A DNA stretch of 64,000 bases from Flavobacterium tistrianum (GCF_003254545.1 NZ_QJRH01000066.1:124001-188000); one strand, 5' to 3'; positions 8,843-17,975 are shown, counted from the stretch's first letter. Translations and numbers: made by a program. The notes: generated by a model from the sequence alone, not told the origin.

Positions 8843-9829
8843 ATGAAAAACATATCCAAAACAGTAAAAAAACTGGCACTTTTAATGTGTTTGACTGCAA
8901 GCTTTTTCTTTATTTCAATTGATGGCTTAGCGCAACGTCACCGTGGAGGCGCAGGCGGTGGAGGATTCAATAGATCTGGCGGAGGTGCAACGCATACTCG
9001 ACCTGCAAGACCTGCTACACAATCCAGACCAAACGTAACAAGGCCAAGCACAAATAGACCTACGGCGACAACTAGACCTGCAACAAGCAGACCAGGGGCA
9101 AACAATTATGGCACTCAAATAACCAGACCCGCAAACAATTCAAACAGAAACAACACTGTAAATAGAAATAACACAATAAACAGAAATAATCTTGGCAACC
9201 GAAACACCAACATAAGTGGCAATACAGTTAACCGAAATAGAAATAATATCAATGTTAACAATAACATTTATGTGCAGAATAATCGAAATACTGTAGTTCG
9301 TCCAGGATATAGACCATATACACGCCCACCGTATGTATATGGCGGTTACAGATACAATTGTTACCATCCGTATTATCCGCGTCCGTATGTACCTTTCTAT
9401 TGGGGACCAGTTTGGCATCCTTGGGGATTTTTTGTTGCAACTCTAGCGACTACTGCTATAATTGTTAGTGTTGAAAATAGCAAATATCATTATGATCAAG
9501 GAGTTTGGTACACCTCATCCAACGGTGGCTATACTGCAGTTCCTGCGCCAGTTGGCGGTACGGTAAACAATATTCCAAGCGGAGCAGAAGTAGTCAATAC
9601 GGGAACAGTAAACAATTACTATTATGGAGGAACGTACTATGAAAAAGATGGAGGAAAATACACAGTAGTTGCTCCTACTGCAGGAACGATAGTAGAAAAT
9701 CTGCCAGAAGGCGGAGAAGAAGTGACAATTGGCGACGCTAAATATGTAAAGTTTGGTGAAACTTATTACCAACCCGTACAAATTGATGGGAAAAATAAAT
9801 ATGAAGTAGTTTCGGTTGAAAAAGAATAA
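8843..9829 (+). CDS. secreted DUF6515 protein with Gly/Arg- and Asn-rich low-complexity N-terminus
   Basis: The ATG at 8843 is chosen because it starts a clean signal peptide (MKNISKTVKKLALLMCLTAS...LAQ). A TTG in the same frame at 8798 would add 15 residues without purpose. Of 328 residues, about 35-155 are low complexity: Gly/Arg-rich, then Thr/Arg/Pro repeats, then Asn/Arg-rich. A tyrosine/proline-rich YRYNCYHPYYPRPYVPFYWGP segment follows, then a hydrophobic stretch and a C-terminal domain with two copies of a V-PAPVGGTVNN / VAPTAGTIVEN motif typical of DUF6515. Function is unknown; surface exposure is likely. It lies between the porin and the FGE gene. Confidence 0.75.
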   Translation: MKNISKTVKKLALLMCLTASFFFISIDGLAQRHRGGAGGGGFNRSGGGATHTRPARPATQSRPNVTRPSTNRPTATTRPATSRPGANNYGTQITRPANNSNRNNTVNRNNTINRNNLGNRNTNISGNTVNRNRNNINVNNNIYVQNNRNTVVRPGYRPYTRPPYVYGGYRYNCYHPYYPRPYVPFYWGPVWHPWGFFVATLATTAIIVSVENSKYHYDQGVWYTSSNGGYTAVPAPVGGTVNNIPSGAEVVNTGTVNNYYYGGTYYEKDGGKYTVVAPTAGTIVENLPEGGEEVTIGDAKYVKFGETYYQPVQIDGKNKYEVVSVEKE

Positions 9830-9931
9830 TAAAATTTTATTAATTCTATAAAACTACTATACTTTTAAAGATTATTTTATCTAAATTTATCCACGCTATT
9901 GACAACCATTATAAGCTCAAAATAATAAACC

Positions 9932-11062
9932 ATGAAAAACAAAACCATTTGGATTTTTGCGTTGCTCACATTATCCATTATTTCAATTGCTTACAGTTAT
10001 ACTAGATTCACAAATAAAGCAGAAAAAACAGCTGTTGAATGTCATGAAACGCCAACTGCGGTAGAATCTGAATTCAAACCAACTATTGAAAATAAATTTA
10101 AGCCTGCCGAAAAAGCACCAAAAGGCATGGTCTGGATTCCTGGAGGTGAATTTTCTATGGGCAGCAATGTTGAGGATGAGAGTTTATGCAGCATAAAAGG
10201 CGTCACTAAAGATGCCGCTCCTATTCATAGGGTTTATGTGGATGGCTATTATATGGATGAAACAGAAGTAACCAATGAAGAGTTTGAAAAATTTGTAAAA
10301 GCGACTGGTTATGTTACTGTTGCCGAACAAAAACCAACTAAAGAAGAATTTCCAACGGCAAACGAGGAAGATTTAGTAACAGGCTCTGTAGTCTTCACTC
10401 CTACACCATCTGCAGTTAATTTGAATAACTTCTTGCAATGGTGGCGTTACGAGCCAGGAGCTGATTGGAGACATCCAGAAGGTCCGCAAAGCACCATTAT
10501 AGGAAAAGAAAAATACCCAGTTGTACATGTTGTCTACGAAGATGCGGCCGCTTACGCTAAATGGGCTGGAAAAAGACTCCCAACAGAAGCAGAATGGGAA
10601 TTTGCGGCAAGGGGTGGCAAAACGGGAAATCTATACGCTTGGGGAAATGATTTAAAACCCAAAGGAAAATTTCAAGCCAACATTTACCAAGGACATTTCC
10701 CGATCAAAGATGGTGATACTGGAGAAGATGGTTTTAAAGGAATTGCTCCAACAAAACAATATGCTCCGAACGGATATGGTTTGTATGATATAGCTGGAAA
10801 TGTTTGGGAATGGGTAAATGACTGGTACAGTGTAGACTATTACAAAACACTAGCAGAAAGCGGAAAAGTAACAAAAAATCCGCAAGGGCCAAGTTCTTAT
10901 TACGATCCTAATGATCCTTCTGAAGTAAAACGTGTACACCGTGGCGGTTCATTTTTATGCACTGACCAATATTGCACTCGATACATGGTGGGAACAAGAG
11001 GAAAAGGCGAAATCAGATCTGCCGCCAATCACGTTGGTTTTAGATGCGTAAAAAGCAAATAA
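9932..11062 (+). CDS. formylglycine-generating enzyme (SUMF1 family)
   Basis: This 376-residue protein has an N-terminal signal anchor (about residues 7-24) and a SUMF1-type domain (about 63-374). The two copper-binding catalytic cysteines keep the canonical C-x4-C spacing (CTDQYC, Cys343 and Cys348) inside GGSFLCTDQYCTRYMVGTR, and NHVGFRC ends the domain as in true FGEs. It should therefore convert the sulfatase Cys115 to formylglycine in or before the periplasm, rather than being an EgtB- or PvdO-like relative. WEFAARGG and GNVWEW are further family landmarks. It ends the sulfatase locus and is followed by a terminator. Confidence 0.9.
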   Translation: MKNKTIWIFALLTLSIISIAYSYTRFTNKAEKTAVECHETPTAVESEFKPTIENKFKPAEKAPKGMVWIPGGEFSMGSNVEDESLCSIKGVTKDAAPIHRVYVDGYYMDETEVTNEEFEKFVKATGYVTVAEQKPTKEEFPTANEEDLVTGSVVFTPTPSAVNLNNFLQWWRYEPGADWRHPEGPQSTIIGKEKYPVVHVVYEDAAAYAKWAGKRLPTEAEWEFAARGGKTGNLYAWGNDLKPKGKFQANIYQGHFPIKDGDTGEDGFKGIAPTKQYAPNGYGLYDIAGNVWEWVNDWYSVDYYKTLAESGKVTKNPQGPSSYYDPNDPSEVKRVHRGGSFLCTDQYCTRYMVGTRGKGEIRSAANHVGFRCVKSK

Positions 11063-11076
11063 CATAAATATACCAG

Positions 11077-11107
11077 AAAGGGATTCAATTTAGAATCCCT
11101 TTTTTTA
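11077..11107 (+). terminator. Rho-independent terminator after the FGE gene
   Basis: The stem AAAGGGATTC (11077-11086) pairs with GAATCCCTTT (11093-11102) around a 6-nt loop, followed by a T run. Confidence 0.85.
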
Positions 11108-11153
11108 TTAATTCAGATATTGAAAGCTAAATTTCCTAGCAGAAAAATTTTTC

Positions 11154-11161
11154 TATATTTG
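11154..11161 (+). promoter_or_regulatory. TATATTTG -7 element for pepT
   Basis: This matches the Bacteroidota -7 consensus TAnnTTTG, 16 bp before the pepT ATG. No TTG lies at the usual distance upstream, so the promoter is only partly supported. Confidence 0.5.
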
Positions 11162-11177
11162 CTAAAAATCTAAAAAA

Positions 11178-12455
11178 ATGCAACATATTATAGATCGCTT
11201 TATCAGTTATGTAACAATTGATACCGAATCGGATCCAAATTCACAAACAACTCCAAGCACACAAAAACAATGGAATCTTGCCAATAAATTAGTTGACGAA
11301 CTAAAAGCAATTGGCCTTGAAGATGTAACTATAGATGACAAAGCATATATCATGGCAACGCTTCCTAGCAATGTTGATCATGAAGTTCCCACGATCGGTT
11401 TTGTTTCTCATTTTGACACTTCACCAGATTTTAGCGGAGCAAATGTAAAACCTCAAATAGTTGAAAATTACGACGGAAAAGACATCGTTCTAAACGCTGA
11501 AAAAAACATTGTTTTATCTCCAGATTACTTTAAAGATTTATTGCAATATAAAGGCCAAACCATCATTACAACTGACGGAACAACCTTATTAGGAGCCGAC
11601 GATAAAGCTGGAATTACAGAAATTGTTTCAGCAATGGAATACCTAATTCAGCATCCAGAAATTAAACACGGAAAAATAAGAATCGGCTTTACTCCAGATG
11701 AAGAAATTGGTCGTGGTGCTCATCATTTTGATGTAGAAAAATTCGGAGCACAATGGGCTTACACTATGGATGGAAGCCAGATTGGCGAATTGGAATATGA
11801 AAATTTCAACGCAGCTGGAGCTAAAATTACTTTTAAAGGAAAAAGTGTTCACCCTGGTTATGCAAAAGGAAAAATGATCAATTCTATGCTTTTAGCAAAT
11901 GATTTCATCAATGAACTTCCTAAAGACGAAACTCCACAGGAGACTAGAGGATATGAAGGTTTTTTCCATGTTCATCATATTAAAGGAAATATTGAAGAAA
12001 CTGTTTTAGAATTAATAATCCGTGATCACAACAGAAAGAAATTCGAAAAACGTAAAGAATTGATTCACAAATTAGCGAAACAATTCAATAAAAAATTCGC
12101 AAAGAAATTTGGCGAAGATATTGTGATCGCTGAAGTAAAAGATCAATACTACAATATGAAAGAAAAGGTTCTGCCTGTAAAATATATTGTAGATATTGCT
12201 GAAAAAGCAATGAGAGAATTAAACATCAAACCGATCATAAAACCAATTCGTGGAGGAACTGACGGTTCTCAATTATCGTTTATGGGATTGCCTTGTCCGA
12301 ACATTTTTGCGGGCGGACATAATTTCCACGGAAAATACGAATATGTTCCCGCAGAAAGCATTCAAAAAGCAACTGATGTTATTGTAAAAATTGCTGAATT
12401 AACAGCAATTCCTGGAATTTTTGACGCACCAGAAAAATCTAAAAAAAGAAAATAA
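11178..12455 (+). CDS. pepT: peptidase T (tripeptide aminopeptidase)
   Basis: This 425-residue M20 metallopeptidase removes N-terminal residues from tripeptides in the cytoplasm. Zinc ligands and catalytic residues are visible: His78 and Asp80 in [10 protein letters not shown], Asp141 in [11 protein letters not shown], the Glu175/Glu176 pair in [15 protein letters not shown], and His in the C-terminal [12 protein letters not shown]. The sequence [13 protein letters not shown] is diagnostic for PepT rather than other M20 enzymes. The length is slightly above the usual 410 because of a Lys-rich tail. Its TAA overlaps the next ATG (TAATG), so the two genes are co-translated. Confidence 0.95.
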   Translation: MQHIIDRFISYVTIDTESDPNSQTTPSTQKQWNLANKLVDELKAIGLEDVTIDDKAYIMATLPSNVDHEVPTIGFVSHFDTSPDFSGANVKPQIVENYDGKDIVLNAEKNIVLSPDYFKDLLQYKGQTIITTDGTTLLGADDKAGITEIVSAMEYLIQHPEIKHGKIRIGFTPDEEIGRGAHHFDVEKFGAQWAYTMDGSQIGELEYENFNAAGAKITFKGKSVHPGYAKGKMINSMLLANDFINELPKDETPQETRGYEGFFHVHHIKGNIEETVLELIIRDHNRKKFEKRKELIHKLAKQFNKKFAKKFGEDIVIAEVKDQYYNMKEKVLPVKYIVDIAEKAMRELNIKPIIKPIRGGTDGSQLSFMGLPCPNIFAGGHNFHGKYEYVPAESIQKATDVIVKIAELTAIPGIFDAPEKSKKRK

Positions 12456-13042
12456 TGGAATCAAAATCCGAAAATAAAGGCATGTGGAAGTATGGCGCAC
12501 AATGGGAAGAAGAATTGATTCTCCTTAGAGCCATAATTGACAAAACAGAACTCACCGAAACTACAAAATGGGGAGGTCCAGTTTTTGTTTATGAAAAGAA
12601 AAATGTAGTCGGAATTGGAGGATTTAAGGATTATTTTGCCTTATGGTTTTTTAATGGCGTTTTCTTAAAAGACGAAAAAAAGAAATTGATAAATGCTCAG
12701 GAAGATGTAACCAAGTCATTGAGACAATGGCGATTTTCGTCAAAAGATGAAATAAACGAGGTAATCATTTTAGAATATATCAAAGAAGCAATTGAAAACG
12801 AAAAACAAGGAAAAGTCATAAAGCCCACGAAAAAAGAAGCAATAGTTTCAGAACTTCTAAATGCAGAAATGGCTAAAAATCCAGATTTAAAATCTGCTTT
12901 CGAAAAATTTTCTCCGTATAAACAATATGAGTTTTTAGAATATATCGAAACGGCTAAACAGGAAAAAACTAAGATTTCAAGAATCGAAAAAGTGGTCCCG
13001 ATGATTTTAGCAAATGTGGGATTGAATGATAAATACAGGTAA
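12455..13042 (+). CDS. YdeI/OmdA-type protein with DUF1801-like N-terminal domain
   Basis: This 195-residue cytosolic protein has an N-terminal domain (about 15-115) with TKWGGPVFVYEKKNVVGIGG, typical of DUF1801 (YdhG-like fold), and a C-terminal Lys/Glu-rich helical part (about 135-190, KFSPYKQYEFLEYIETAKQ) as in YdeI/OmpD-associated proteins. The biochemical function of the family is not established. It shares an A with the pepT stop codon and is probably expressed from the pepT transcript. The transcript may end at the palindrome 44 bp downstream. Confidence 0.75.
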   Translation: MESKSENKGMWKYGAQWEEELILLRAIIDKTELTETTKWGGPVFVYEKKNVVGIGGFKDYFALWFFNGVFLKDEKKKLINAQEDVTKSLRQWRFSSKDEINEVIILEYIKEAIENEKQGKVIKPTKKEAIVSELLNAEMAKNPDLKSAFEKFSPYKQYEFLEYIETAKQEKTKISRIEKVVPMILANVGLNDKYR

Positions 13043-13085
13043 TTTAATTTTCAATATTTAAATTCCAAATTCCAATCTATACGAG

Positions 13086-13119
13086 ACCTTTGTCAAAGTT
13101 TTAAAACTTTGACAAAGGT
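13086..13119. repeat. perfect 34-bp palindrome (possible terminator)
   Basis: Both 17-bp halves are exact reverse complements; the left half is ACCTTTGTCAAAGTTTT. A T-rich tract (13119-13131) follows, so it can act as a terminator for the pepT operon. Its loopless symmetry resembles other intergenic palindromes in this window. Confidence 0.7.
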
Positions 13120-13171
13120 TTTGTCTTTTTTCATCTCAAACTAAACCCACTTCAAACCCTATCCATACAGC

Positions 13172-13275
13172 TTGTCATTTCGAGGAACGAGAAATCTCCA
13201 TAAGTAGCTCTACAAAGATTGGCTACATAGATTATAGAGTTTCTCGCGAAGATTTCTCGTTCCTCGAAATGACAA
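13172..13275. repeat. REPIN-like inverted repeat, TGTCATTTCGA family, solo copy
   Basis: Two 26-bp arms (13172-13197 and 13250-13275) are perfect reverse complements, beginning TTGTCATTTCGAGGAACGAG. The 52-bp centre contains GTAGCTCTACAAAGATT, which is also found in the repeats flanking the GIY-YIG pseudogene at 56 kb. It lies between two convergent genes. Confidence 0.8.
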
Positions 13276-13282
13276 ACTGTGC

Positions 13283-13322
13283 GCAAAAAAAAATCCCAAA
13301 CTCCATTTGGAATTTGGGATTT
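13283..13322 (-). terminator. Rho-independent terminator of yajC
   Basis: On the minus strand AAATCCCAAATTCC (13309-13322) pairs with GGAGTTTGGGATTT (13291-13304, one mismatch), followed by a run of T (the A run at 13285-13293). Confidence 0.8.
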
Positions 13323-13342
13323 AAAATATTGTAATTTAAAAT

Positions 13343-13618
13343 TTAAGCTTTCTTATTCAAAGCAGCGCTCAATTCTAAAGAGATAGCAGAACGCTCTAAT
13401 TTTAATTTTCCAGACATTGTTTCGATTACAACAGTAGTTTCTGCTAATTCAGCGATTTTACCGTGGAAACCACTTTTTGTAACTATTTTATCACCTACTT
13501 TTAGGTTGCTTTCAAATTCTTTTTCGTTTTTAGCTCTTTTTTGCTGTGGTCTGATCATAAAGAAATAGATTACCACAAACATTAGTAAATAAGGAGCAAA
13601 CTTTAATAAATCTTGCAT
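13343..13618 (-). CDS. yajC: preprotein translocase subunit YajC
   Basis: This 91-residue protein has one N-terminal transmembrane helix (about residues 7-22, APYLLMFVVIYFFMIRPQQK) and a small cytosolic domain with LKVGDKIVTKSGFHGKI, the YajC signature. It joins SecDF at the Sec translocon in the inner membrane. It lies downstream of nusB on the same strand with about 117 bp between, and the pair may be co-transcribed. The gap holds a short GCTTGCGACGCTAG-like repetitive string but no gene. Confidence 0.93.
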   Translation of the reverse strand: MQDLLKFAPYLLMFVVIYFFMIRPQQKRAKNEKEFESNLKVGDKIVTKSGFHGKIAELAETTVVIETMSGKLKLERSAISLELSAALNKKA

Positions 13619-13735
13619 GGTATTTTGTTTTTATTGTTGTTATTAATATTTTTTTTCTTTTTCTCTAGCTGGTAGCTTGCGACGCTAGACGCTCAAAGCG
13701 ACAATTGGGGATTTAGAATTTCGGATTTTTCTTTT

Positions 13736-14680
13736 TTACATTAGTCCTCTTCCCGTTTTTAGCATCTTTTTATTAGCAGTAAGCTCTTTAACAAGATTAT
13801 CTAAAATTCCATTGATAAAAATACTACTTTTTGGTGTAGAATACTCTTTTGCAATTTCTAAATATTCGTTAAGAGTTACTTTTACAGGAATTGAAGGAAA
13901 TTTAACAAACTCGCAAATTGCCATTTTCAAGATAATGGTATCAATTTCAGCAATACGATCACTGTCCCAATTTGGTGTTTTGTCTTCGTATTCTTTTGCG
14001 AAAGCAGTTTCATTTAAAATTGTTCTTCTAAACAAATCTTTAGCAAAATCTTTATCTTCAACATCTTTATACAATTTCGGCACTCTAAAATCGTCAGGAT
14101 CTTCCGTTTTAATGGCTTTTAACTGTTTAACGATGTGCGTATTTACAACCGGAATATCATCAACCCAAGTTAATTTATCATCCTCTAAATACTCATATAA
14201 TTTTTCATTAGGAACAATAACATTTTCAAACAAATCAATAATAAATTGTCTGTCTTCTTCAAACGTATTTACGTTATTGCTCATGTATTTTTTGTAGATA
14301 TCACTTGCTTTAACATCATTTAAAAGCAAAATAATATAATCGTCGTTTAAAGACCAGTTATTGATTTTACGATTTTCTAAAGCAATGCTAAGAGAATTAC
14401 TTTCTGCTAAAAGCTGGAAGATTTTGTTTTTGATGAACTTTTCGTTCGGATTACGTTCTGCTGCAGTAGCAAGGTGTTTTTTACTTGACAGATGCAAAAA
14501 GACAGCTTCTTTTTTGCAAATTTCTATCAATGAAGAAAGCATTATAAGATATAAGTCCTGAATATTGTCAATGCTGTAGAAAAGAAATTTCTCCTCTTTT
14601 TCCATATTTTCAGAACCGCTTTGGTGCATTGCATAAATGGATTGCATTACTTTAACGCGTATGTGTCTTCTATTTACCAC
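13736..14680 (-). CDS. nusB: transcription antitermination factor NusB (long Bacteroidota form)
   Basis: The 314-residue protein carries the NusB domain at its C-terminal end (about 170-305), with RTILNETAFAKEYEDKTPNWD and NEYLEIAKEYSTPKSSIFINGILD. NusB binds boxA RNA with NusE (S10) and supports antitermination of rRNA operons. The first 150 residues start with NRRHIRVKVMQSIYAMHQSG, the NusB N-terminal motif, followed by a long helical insertion that roughly doubles the usual 140-residue length. That extended form is common in Bacteroidota. It is transcribed toward yajC. Confidence 0.9.
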   Translation of the reverse strand: MVNRRHIRVKVMQSIYAMHQSGSENMEKEEKFLFYSIDNIQDLYLIMLSSLIEICKKEAVFLHLSSKKHLATAAERNPNEKFIKNKIFQLLAESNSLSIALENRKINNWSLNDDYIILLLNDVKASDIYKKYMSNNVNTFEEDRQFIIDLFENVIVPNEKLYEYLEDDKLTWVDDIPVVNTHIVKQLKAIKTEDPDDFRVPKLYKDVEDKDFAKDLFRRTILNETAFAKEYEDKTPNWDSDRIAEIDTIILKMAICEFVKFPSIPVKVTLNEYLEIAKEYSTPKSSIFINGILDNLVKELTANKKMLKTGRGLM

Positions 14681-14817
14681 CTTGTAAGAACATTTAAAAA
14701 TTAGTCTGCAAAAGTATAACTTTTGATGCGTATTTTAAAATTAATTCGTAAAAAAGTCACAGTTTTCAGTCCTATTTTTATTTAGTTTTCAGCCGCAGTA
14801 GCAGTTTTCAGTATTAA

Positions 14818-14863
14818 GCAAAAACAAAAAGTCTCAGTTTCCAGTAGATCTGAAAACTGAGAC
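14818..14863 (-). terminator. terminator-like hairpin after leucine dehydrogenase
   Basis: On the minus strand GTCTCAGTTTTCAG pairs with CTGGAAACTGAGAC around ATCTA, followed by TTTTTGTTTTTG. The neighbourhood also repeats short CAGTTTTCAGT strings (14760-14815), so it may be a repeat family that serves as a terminator. Confidence 0.65.
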
Positions 14864-14884
14864 TGAAACTGTAAACTTAAAAAA

Positions 14885-15991
14885 TTACTTCTTAGCGTTC
14901 TCGATTCTTCTTTGATCGATACGGTTTTGAGCAATTGTAAGTGCCGCTTTATGAGTTGTGATATTATTTTTAGCAGCAAAATCTATAATTTCTAAAGTTG
15001 TATTATAGATATTTTCTGTTTTGCTCATGATTTCAGCTTTACCGTAGTTTGCCAATTCAGCATAAACATTAATAATTCCACCAGCATTGATTAAGAAATC
15101 TGGAGCGTATAAAATTCCTCTTTCCTGTAATCTTGCTCCGTGAACATTTTCGTCAGCTAATTGGTTGTTTGCTGCACCCGCAATAACTTTAGCTTTAATT
15201 TTATCTACTGTACTATCATTGATTGTTGCTCCCATTGCACATGGCGCGTAGATATCAACATCTGCAGTGTATAAATCTTCACCAGTATAAATTGTTGCAT
15301 TGTATTTTGAAGCAACTTGGAATAATTTTTCTTCGTTGATATCGGTAATTGTTACTTGTGCTCCTTCTTTAGTTAAATAATCAACCAAAGTTTCTCCCAC
15401 GTGTCCAATTCCTTGCACCAAAACTTTTTTACCGTCTAAAACATCAGTCCCAAACTGACTTTTAGCAGCAGCTTTCATACCTAAATAAACTCCGTAAGCA
15501 GTAATTGGAGAAGGATTTCCAGAACCACCTCTTTCTTCAGAAATCCCAGTAACATAAGGCGTTACATCTCTTACAGTATCCATGTCTTTAGTTTCCATTC
15601 CGACATCTTCTGCAGTGATATATCTTCCGCTAAGCGAGTGAACAAATTCACCAAACTTACGCATTAATTCAGGTGTTTTTTGAGTTTTAGCATCGCCAAT
15701 AATTACAGCTTTACCTCCACCAATATTAAGTCCAGTAATGGCAGATTTAAACGTCATACCTCTAGAAAGACGTAAAACATCATTTAAAGCTTCCCATTCT
15801 GTGTTATAATTCCACATTCTGGTTCCTCCCAAAGCTGGCCCCATAACCGAATTATGAATACCAATAATTGCTTTTAAACCTGTATCTTTGTCATTGCAAA
15901 ATACAATTTGTTCGTGATCGTCAAAAGATAATTGACCAAAAACAGGATCCATTTTTTGAAGTTCCTTTCCAGTTGCGAAAGTTGCATCCAT
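14885..15991 (-). CDS. leucine dehydrogenase (Glu/Leu/Phe/Val dehydrogenase family)
   Basis: I start at 15991 (MDATFATGKELQKM) because the upstream in-frame ATG adds 18 residues with no family counterpart. This 368-residue cytosolic enzyme oxidatively deaminates branched-chain amino acids with NAD. The substrate domain contains GGTRMW and the catalytic lysine in GLNIGGGKAVIIGD; the Rossmann domain has GIGHVGETL as the dinucleotide-binding loop. The order of domains and length match leucine/valine dehydrogenases rather than the longer glutamate dehydrogenases. It stands alone, facing away from the ABC transporter gene, and has a hairpin terminator downstream. Confidence 0.9.
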   Translation of the reverse strand: MDATFATGKELQKMDPVFGQLSFDDHEQIVFCNDKDTGLKAIIGIHNSVMGPALGGTRMWNYNTEWEALNDVLRLSRGMTFKSAITGLNIGGGKAVIIGDAKTQKTPELMRKFGEFVHSLSGRYITAEDVGMETKDMDTVRDVTPYVTGISEERGGSGNPSPITAYGVYLGMKAAAKSQFGTDVLDGKKVLVQGIGHVGETLVDYLTKEGAQVTITDINEEKLFQVASKYNATIYTGEDLYTADVDIYAPCAMGATINDSTVDKIKAKVIAGAANNQLADENVHGARLQERGILYAPDFLINAGGIINVYAELANYGKAEIMSKTENIYNTTLEIIDFAAKNNITTHKAALTIAQNRIDQRRIENAKK

Positions 15992-16196
15992 AGCGCTAGT
16001 ATTAATTAGGTTAAAAATTATGAATTTGTCAAAAAGACATCTCAAACATAATTAAAAAATACACATGTGCTAATTTTTTATCTTTAAAATAACGATTTTA
16101 CAATATAATTGTTTTGATTAAATCGCAAATTATTATAATTTTATTTAATAATAATTCTTAAATACAAAACAATTCAATATCATATTTCTTAAAAAA

Positions 16197-17975
16197 ATGA
16201 AAGAATTAAGCTATTTAAACAAATATTTCATCAAATATAAATACAGTTTTTCACTTGGAATTTTAATCACCATAATCGCACAAATATTTTCTCTTTTTAC
16301 TCCAAAGCTCATTAGCAAGTCTTTAAACGCTATTGAGAACTTTGATAAGCTTTCTGCTGCAGAGCAAAAATCGGAAATAATAATTGCAACTTTTCGTCAG
16401 GATCTCATTCATAATGTGCTACTTATCATCGGAACTACCATTGTTGCGGGTTTTTTAACATTTTTAATGCGCCAAACTTTAATTGTAATGTCGCGCCATA
16501 TTGAGTTTGATCTAAAAAATGAAGTTTTCAGACAATATGAAAATCTTTCGCAGAATTTCTATAAACAAAATAGAACAGGAGACTTAATGAATCGTATTAG
16601 CGAAGACGTTTCAAAAGTCCGCATGTATGTTGGGCCAGCCGTAATGTATACTATAAATACAGCTATCCGTTTTGCCATTGTTATATTATATATGTATAAT
16701 GTATCGCCACTGCTTACCTTATATACTATATTGCCGTTACCAATTCTTTCTTATTGCATTTTTAAATTAAGTTCAGAAATCAATAAACGAAGCACCACGT
16801 TCCAACAATACCTTTCTAAGGTTTCGAGTTTTACACAAGAAATATTTTCAGGAATTCGAGTTATTAAAGCGTATTCTCTAGAAAACCAGCATCAAAACAA
16901 TATGGTTGACCTGGCTGAAGAAAGCAAACGCAAGAGTTTAAGTTTGGCAAGAGTTCAATCTTTATTCGGTCCTTTAATGATTGCGCTTATCGGAATCAGT
17001 AATTTGGTTGTAATATATTTTGGAGGCGTAATGTACATTAACGGAAGTATTCCAAATATCGGAACTATTGCCGAGTTTATCTTATATGTAAACATGCTGA
17101 CTTGGCCAGTTGCTTCTTTAGGATGGGTTTCTTCTATGGTTCAGGAAGCAGAAGCTTCTCAAAAACGTTTGAACGAATTTTTGAAAATTGAACCAGAAAT
17201 CAAAAACAATAACGAGAATTCATCAGATATAAAAGGAAATATCTCTTTTGAAAATGTTTCTTTCACTTATCAAGACACTAATATTGAAGCTTTAAAAAAT
17301 GTTTCTTTCACCGTAAAAAAAGGAGAAACACTGGCTATTCTTGGAAAAACTGGCTCAGGAAAATCGACTATTCTTTCTTTGATTTCAAGATTGTATGACG
17401 TAACCGAAGGAGAAATTAAAATTGATGAAAACGAAATCAGTACTTTAAACTTAAATGATCTTCGTAATAATATCGGAATCGTGCCTCAAGATGCTTTCTT
17501 ATTTTCTGATACGATTAAAAACAATATTAAATTCGGAAATCAAAACGCAACTGATGAAGAGGTTATCGAAGCAGCCAAAAATGCTGTAGTCCATGATAAC
17601 ATTATTGCTTTTAACAAACAGTATGACACCGTTTTAGGAGAAAGAGGAATCACACTTTCTGGCGGACAAAAACAACGCGTTTCTATAGCAAGGGCCATTA
17701 TTAAAAACCCTGCAATTTTACTTTTTGACGATTGTTTGTCTGCTGTTGATACCGAAACCGAAGAAATGATTTTGAATAATTTATTTGAAATTTCTAAAGA
17801 CAAAACCACTATAATTGTAAGCCATCGAGTATCATCGGCCAAGAATGCAGATAAAATTATTATACTCGAAGATGGTAAGATAATTCAACAAGGTTCTCAT
17901 AATCAATTAATAAATCAAGAAGGTTATTATGCATCGTTATATTTAAAACAACTTTCGGAAAAAGAATTACTTTAA
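16197..17975 (+). CDS. ABC exporter half-transporter (permease-ATPase fusion)
   Basis: This 592-residue protein has six predicted transmembrane segments in residues 15-320 and an ATPase domain after about 335. Walker A (GKTGSGKST, about 371-379), the signature LSGGQKQRVSIARA, and Walker B (ILLFDDCLSAVD) are intact, followed by the H-loop IIVSHRVSS. It is an MsbA/MdlB-type half-transporter that should work as a homodimer exporting lipids, drugs or peptides. The substrate cannot be told. Walker B ends in DDC rather than the usual DEP/DEA, so the catalytic glutamate is replaced by aspartate, as in some heterodimeric or slower ABC proteins. It is followed after 53 bp by the PUR gene. Confidence 0.9.
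   Translation: MKELSYLNKYFIKYKYSFSLGILITIIAQIFSLFTPKLISKSLNAIENFDKLSAAEQKSEIIIATFRQDLIHNVLLIIGTTIVAGFLTFLMRQTLIVMSRHIEFDLKNEVFRQYENLSQNFYKQNRTGDLMNRISEDVSKVRMYVGPAVMYTINTAIRFAIVILYMYNVSPLLTLYTILPLPILSYCIFKLSSEINKRSTTFQQYLSKVSSFTQEIFSGIRVIKAYSLENQHQNNMVDLAEESKRKSLSLARVQSLFGPLMIALIGISNLVVIYFGGVMYINGSIPNIGTIAEFILYVNMLTWPVASLGWVSSMVQEAEASQKRLNEFLKIEPEIKNNNENSSDIKGNISFENVSFTYQDTNIEALKNVSFTVKKGETLAILGKTGSGKSTILSLISRLYDVTEGEIKIDENEISTLNLNDLRNNIGIVPQDAFLFSDTIKNNIKFGNQNATDEEVIEAAKNAVVHDNIIAFNKQYDTVLGERGITLSGGQKQRVSIARAIIKNPAILLFDDCLSAVDTETEEMILNNLFEISKDKTTIIVSHRVSSAKNADKIIILEDGKIIQQGSHNQLINQEGYYASLYLKQLSEKELL

Noticed and set aside
14782..14979. Minus-strand frame of 65 codons across the leucine dehydrogenase 3' end
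   Set aside because: It overlaps the real gene out of frame and runs through the repetitive CAGTTTTCAGT region; no protein signal.
15992..16045. N-terminal extension of leucine dehydrogenase from the ATG at 16045
   Set aside because: The extra 18 residues have no counterpart in the family; the start at 15991 gives the normal N-terminus.
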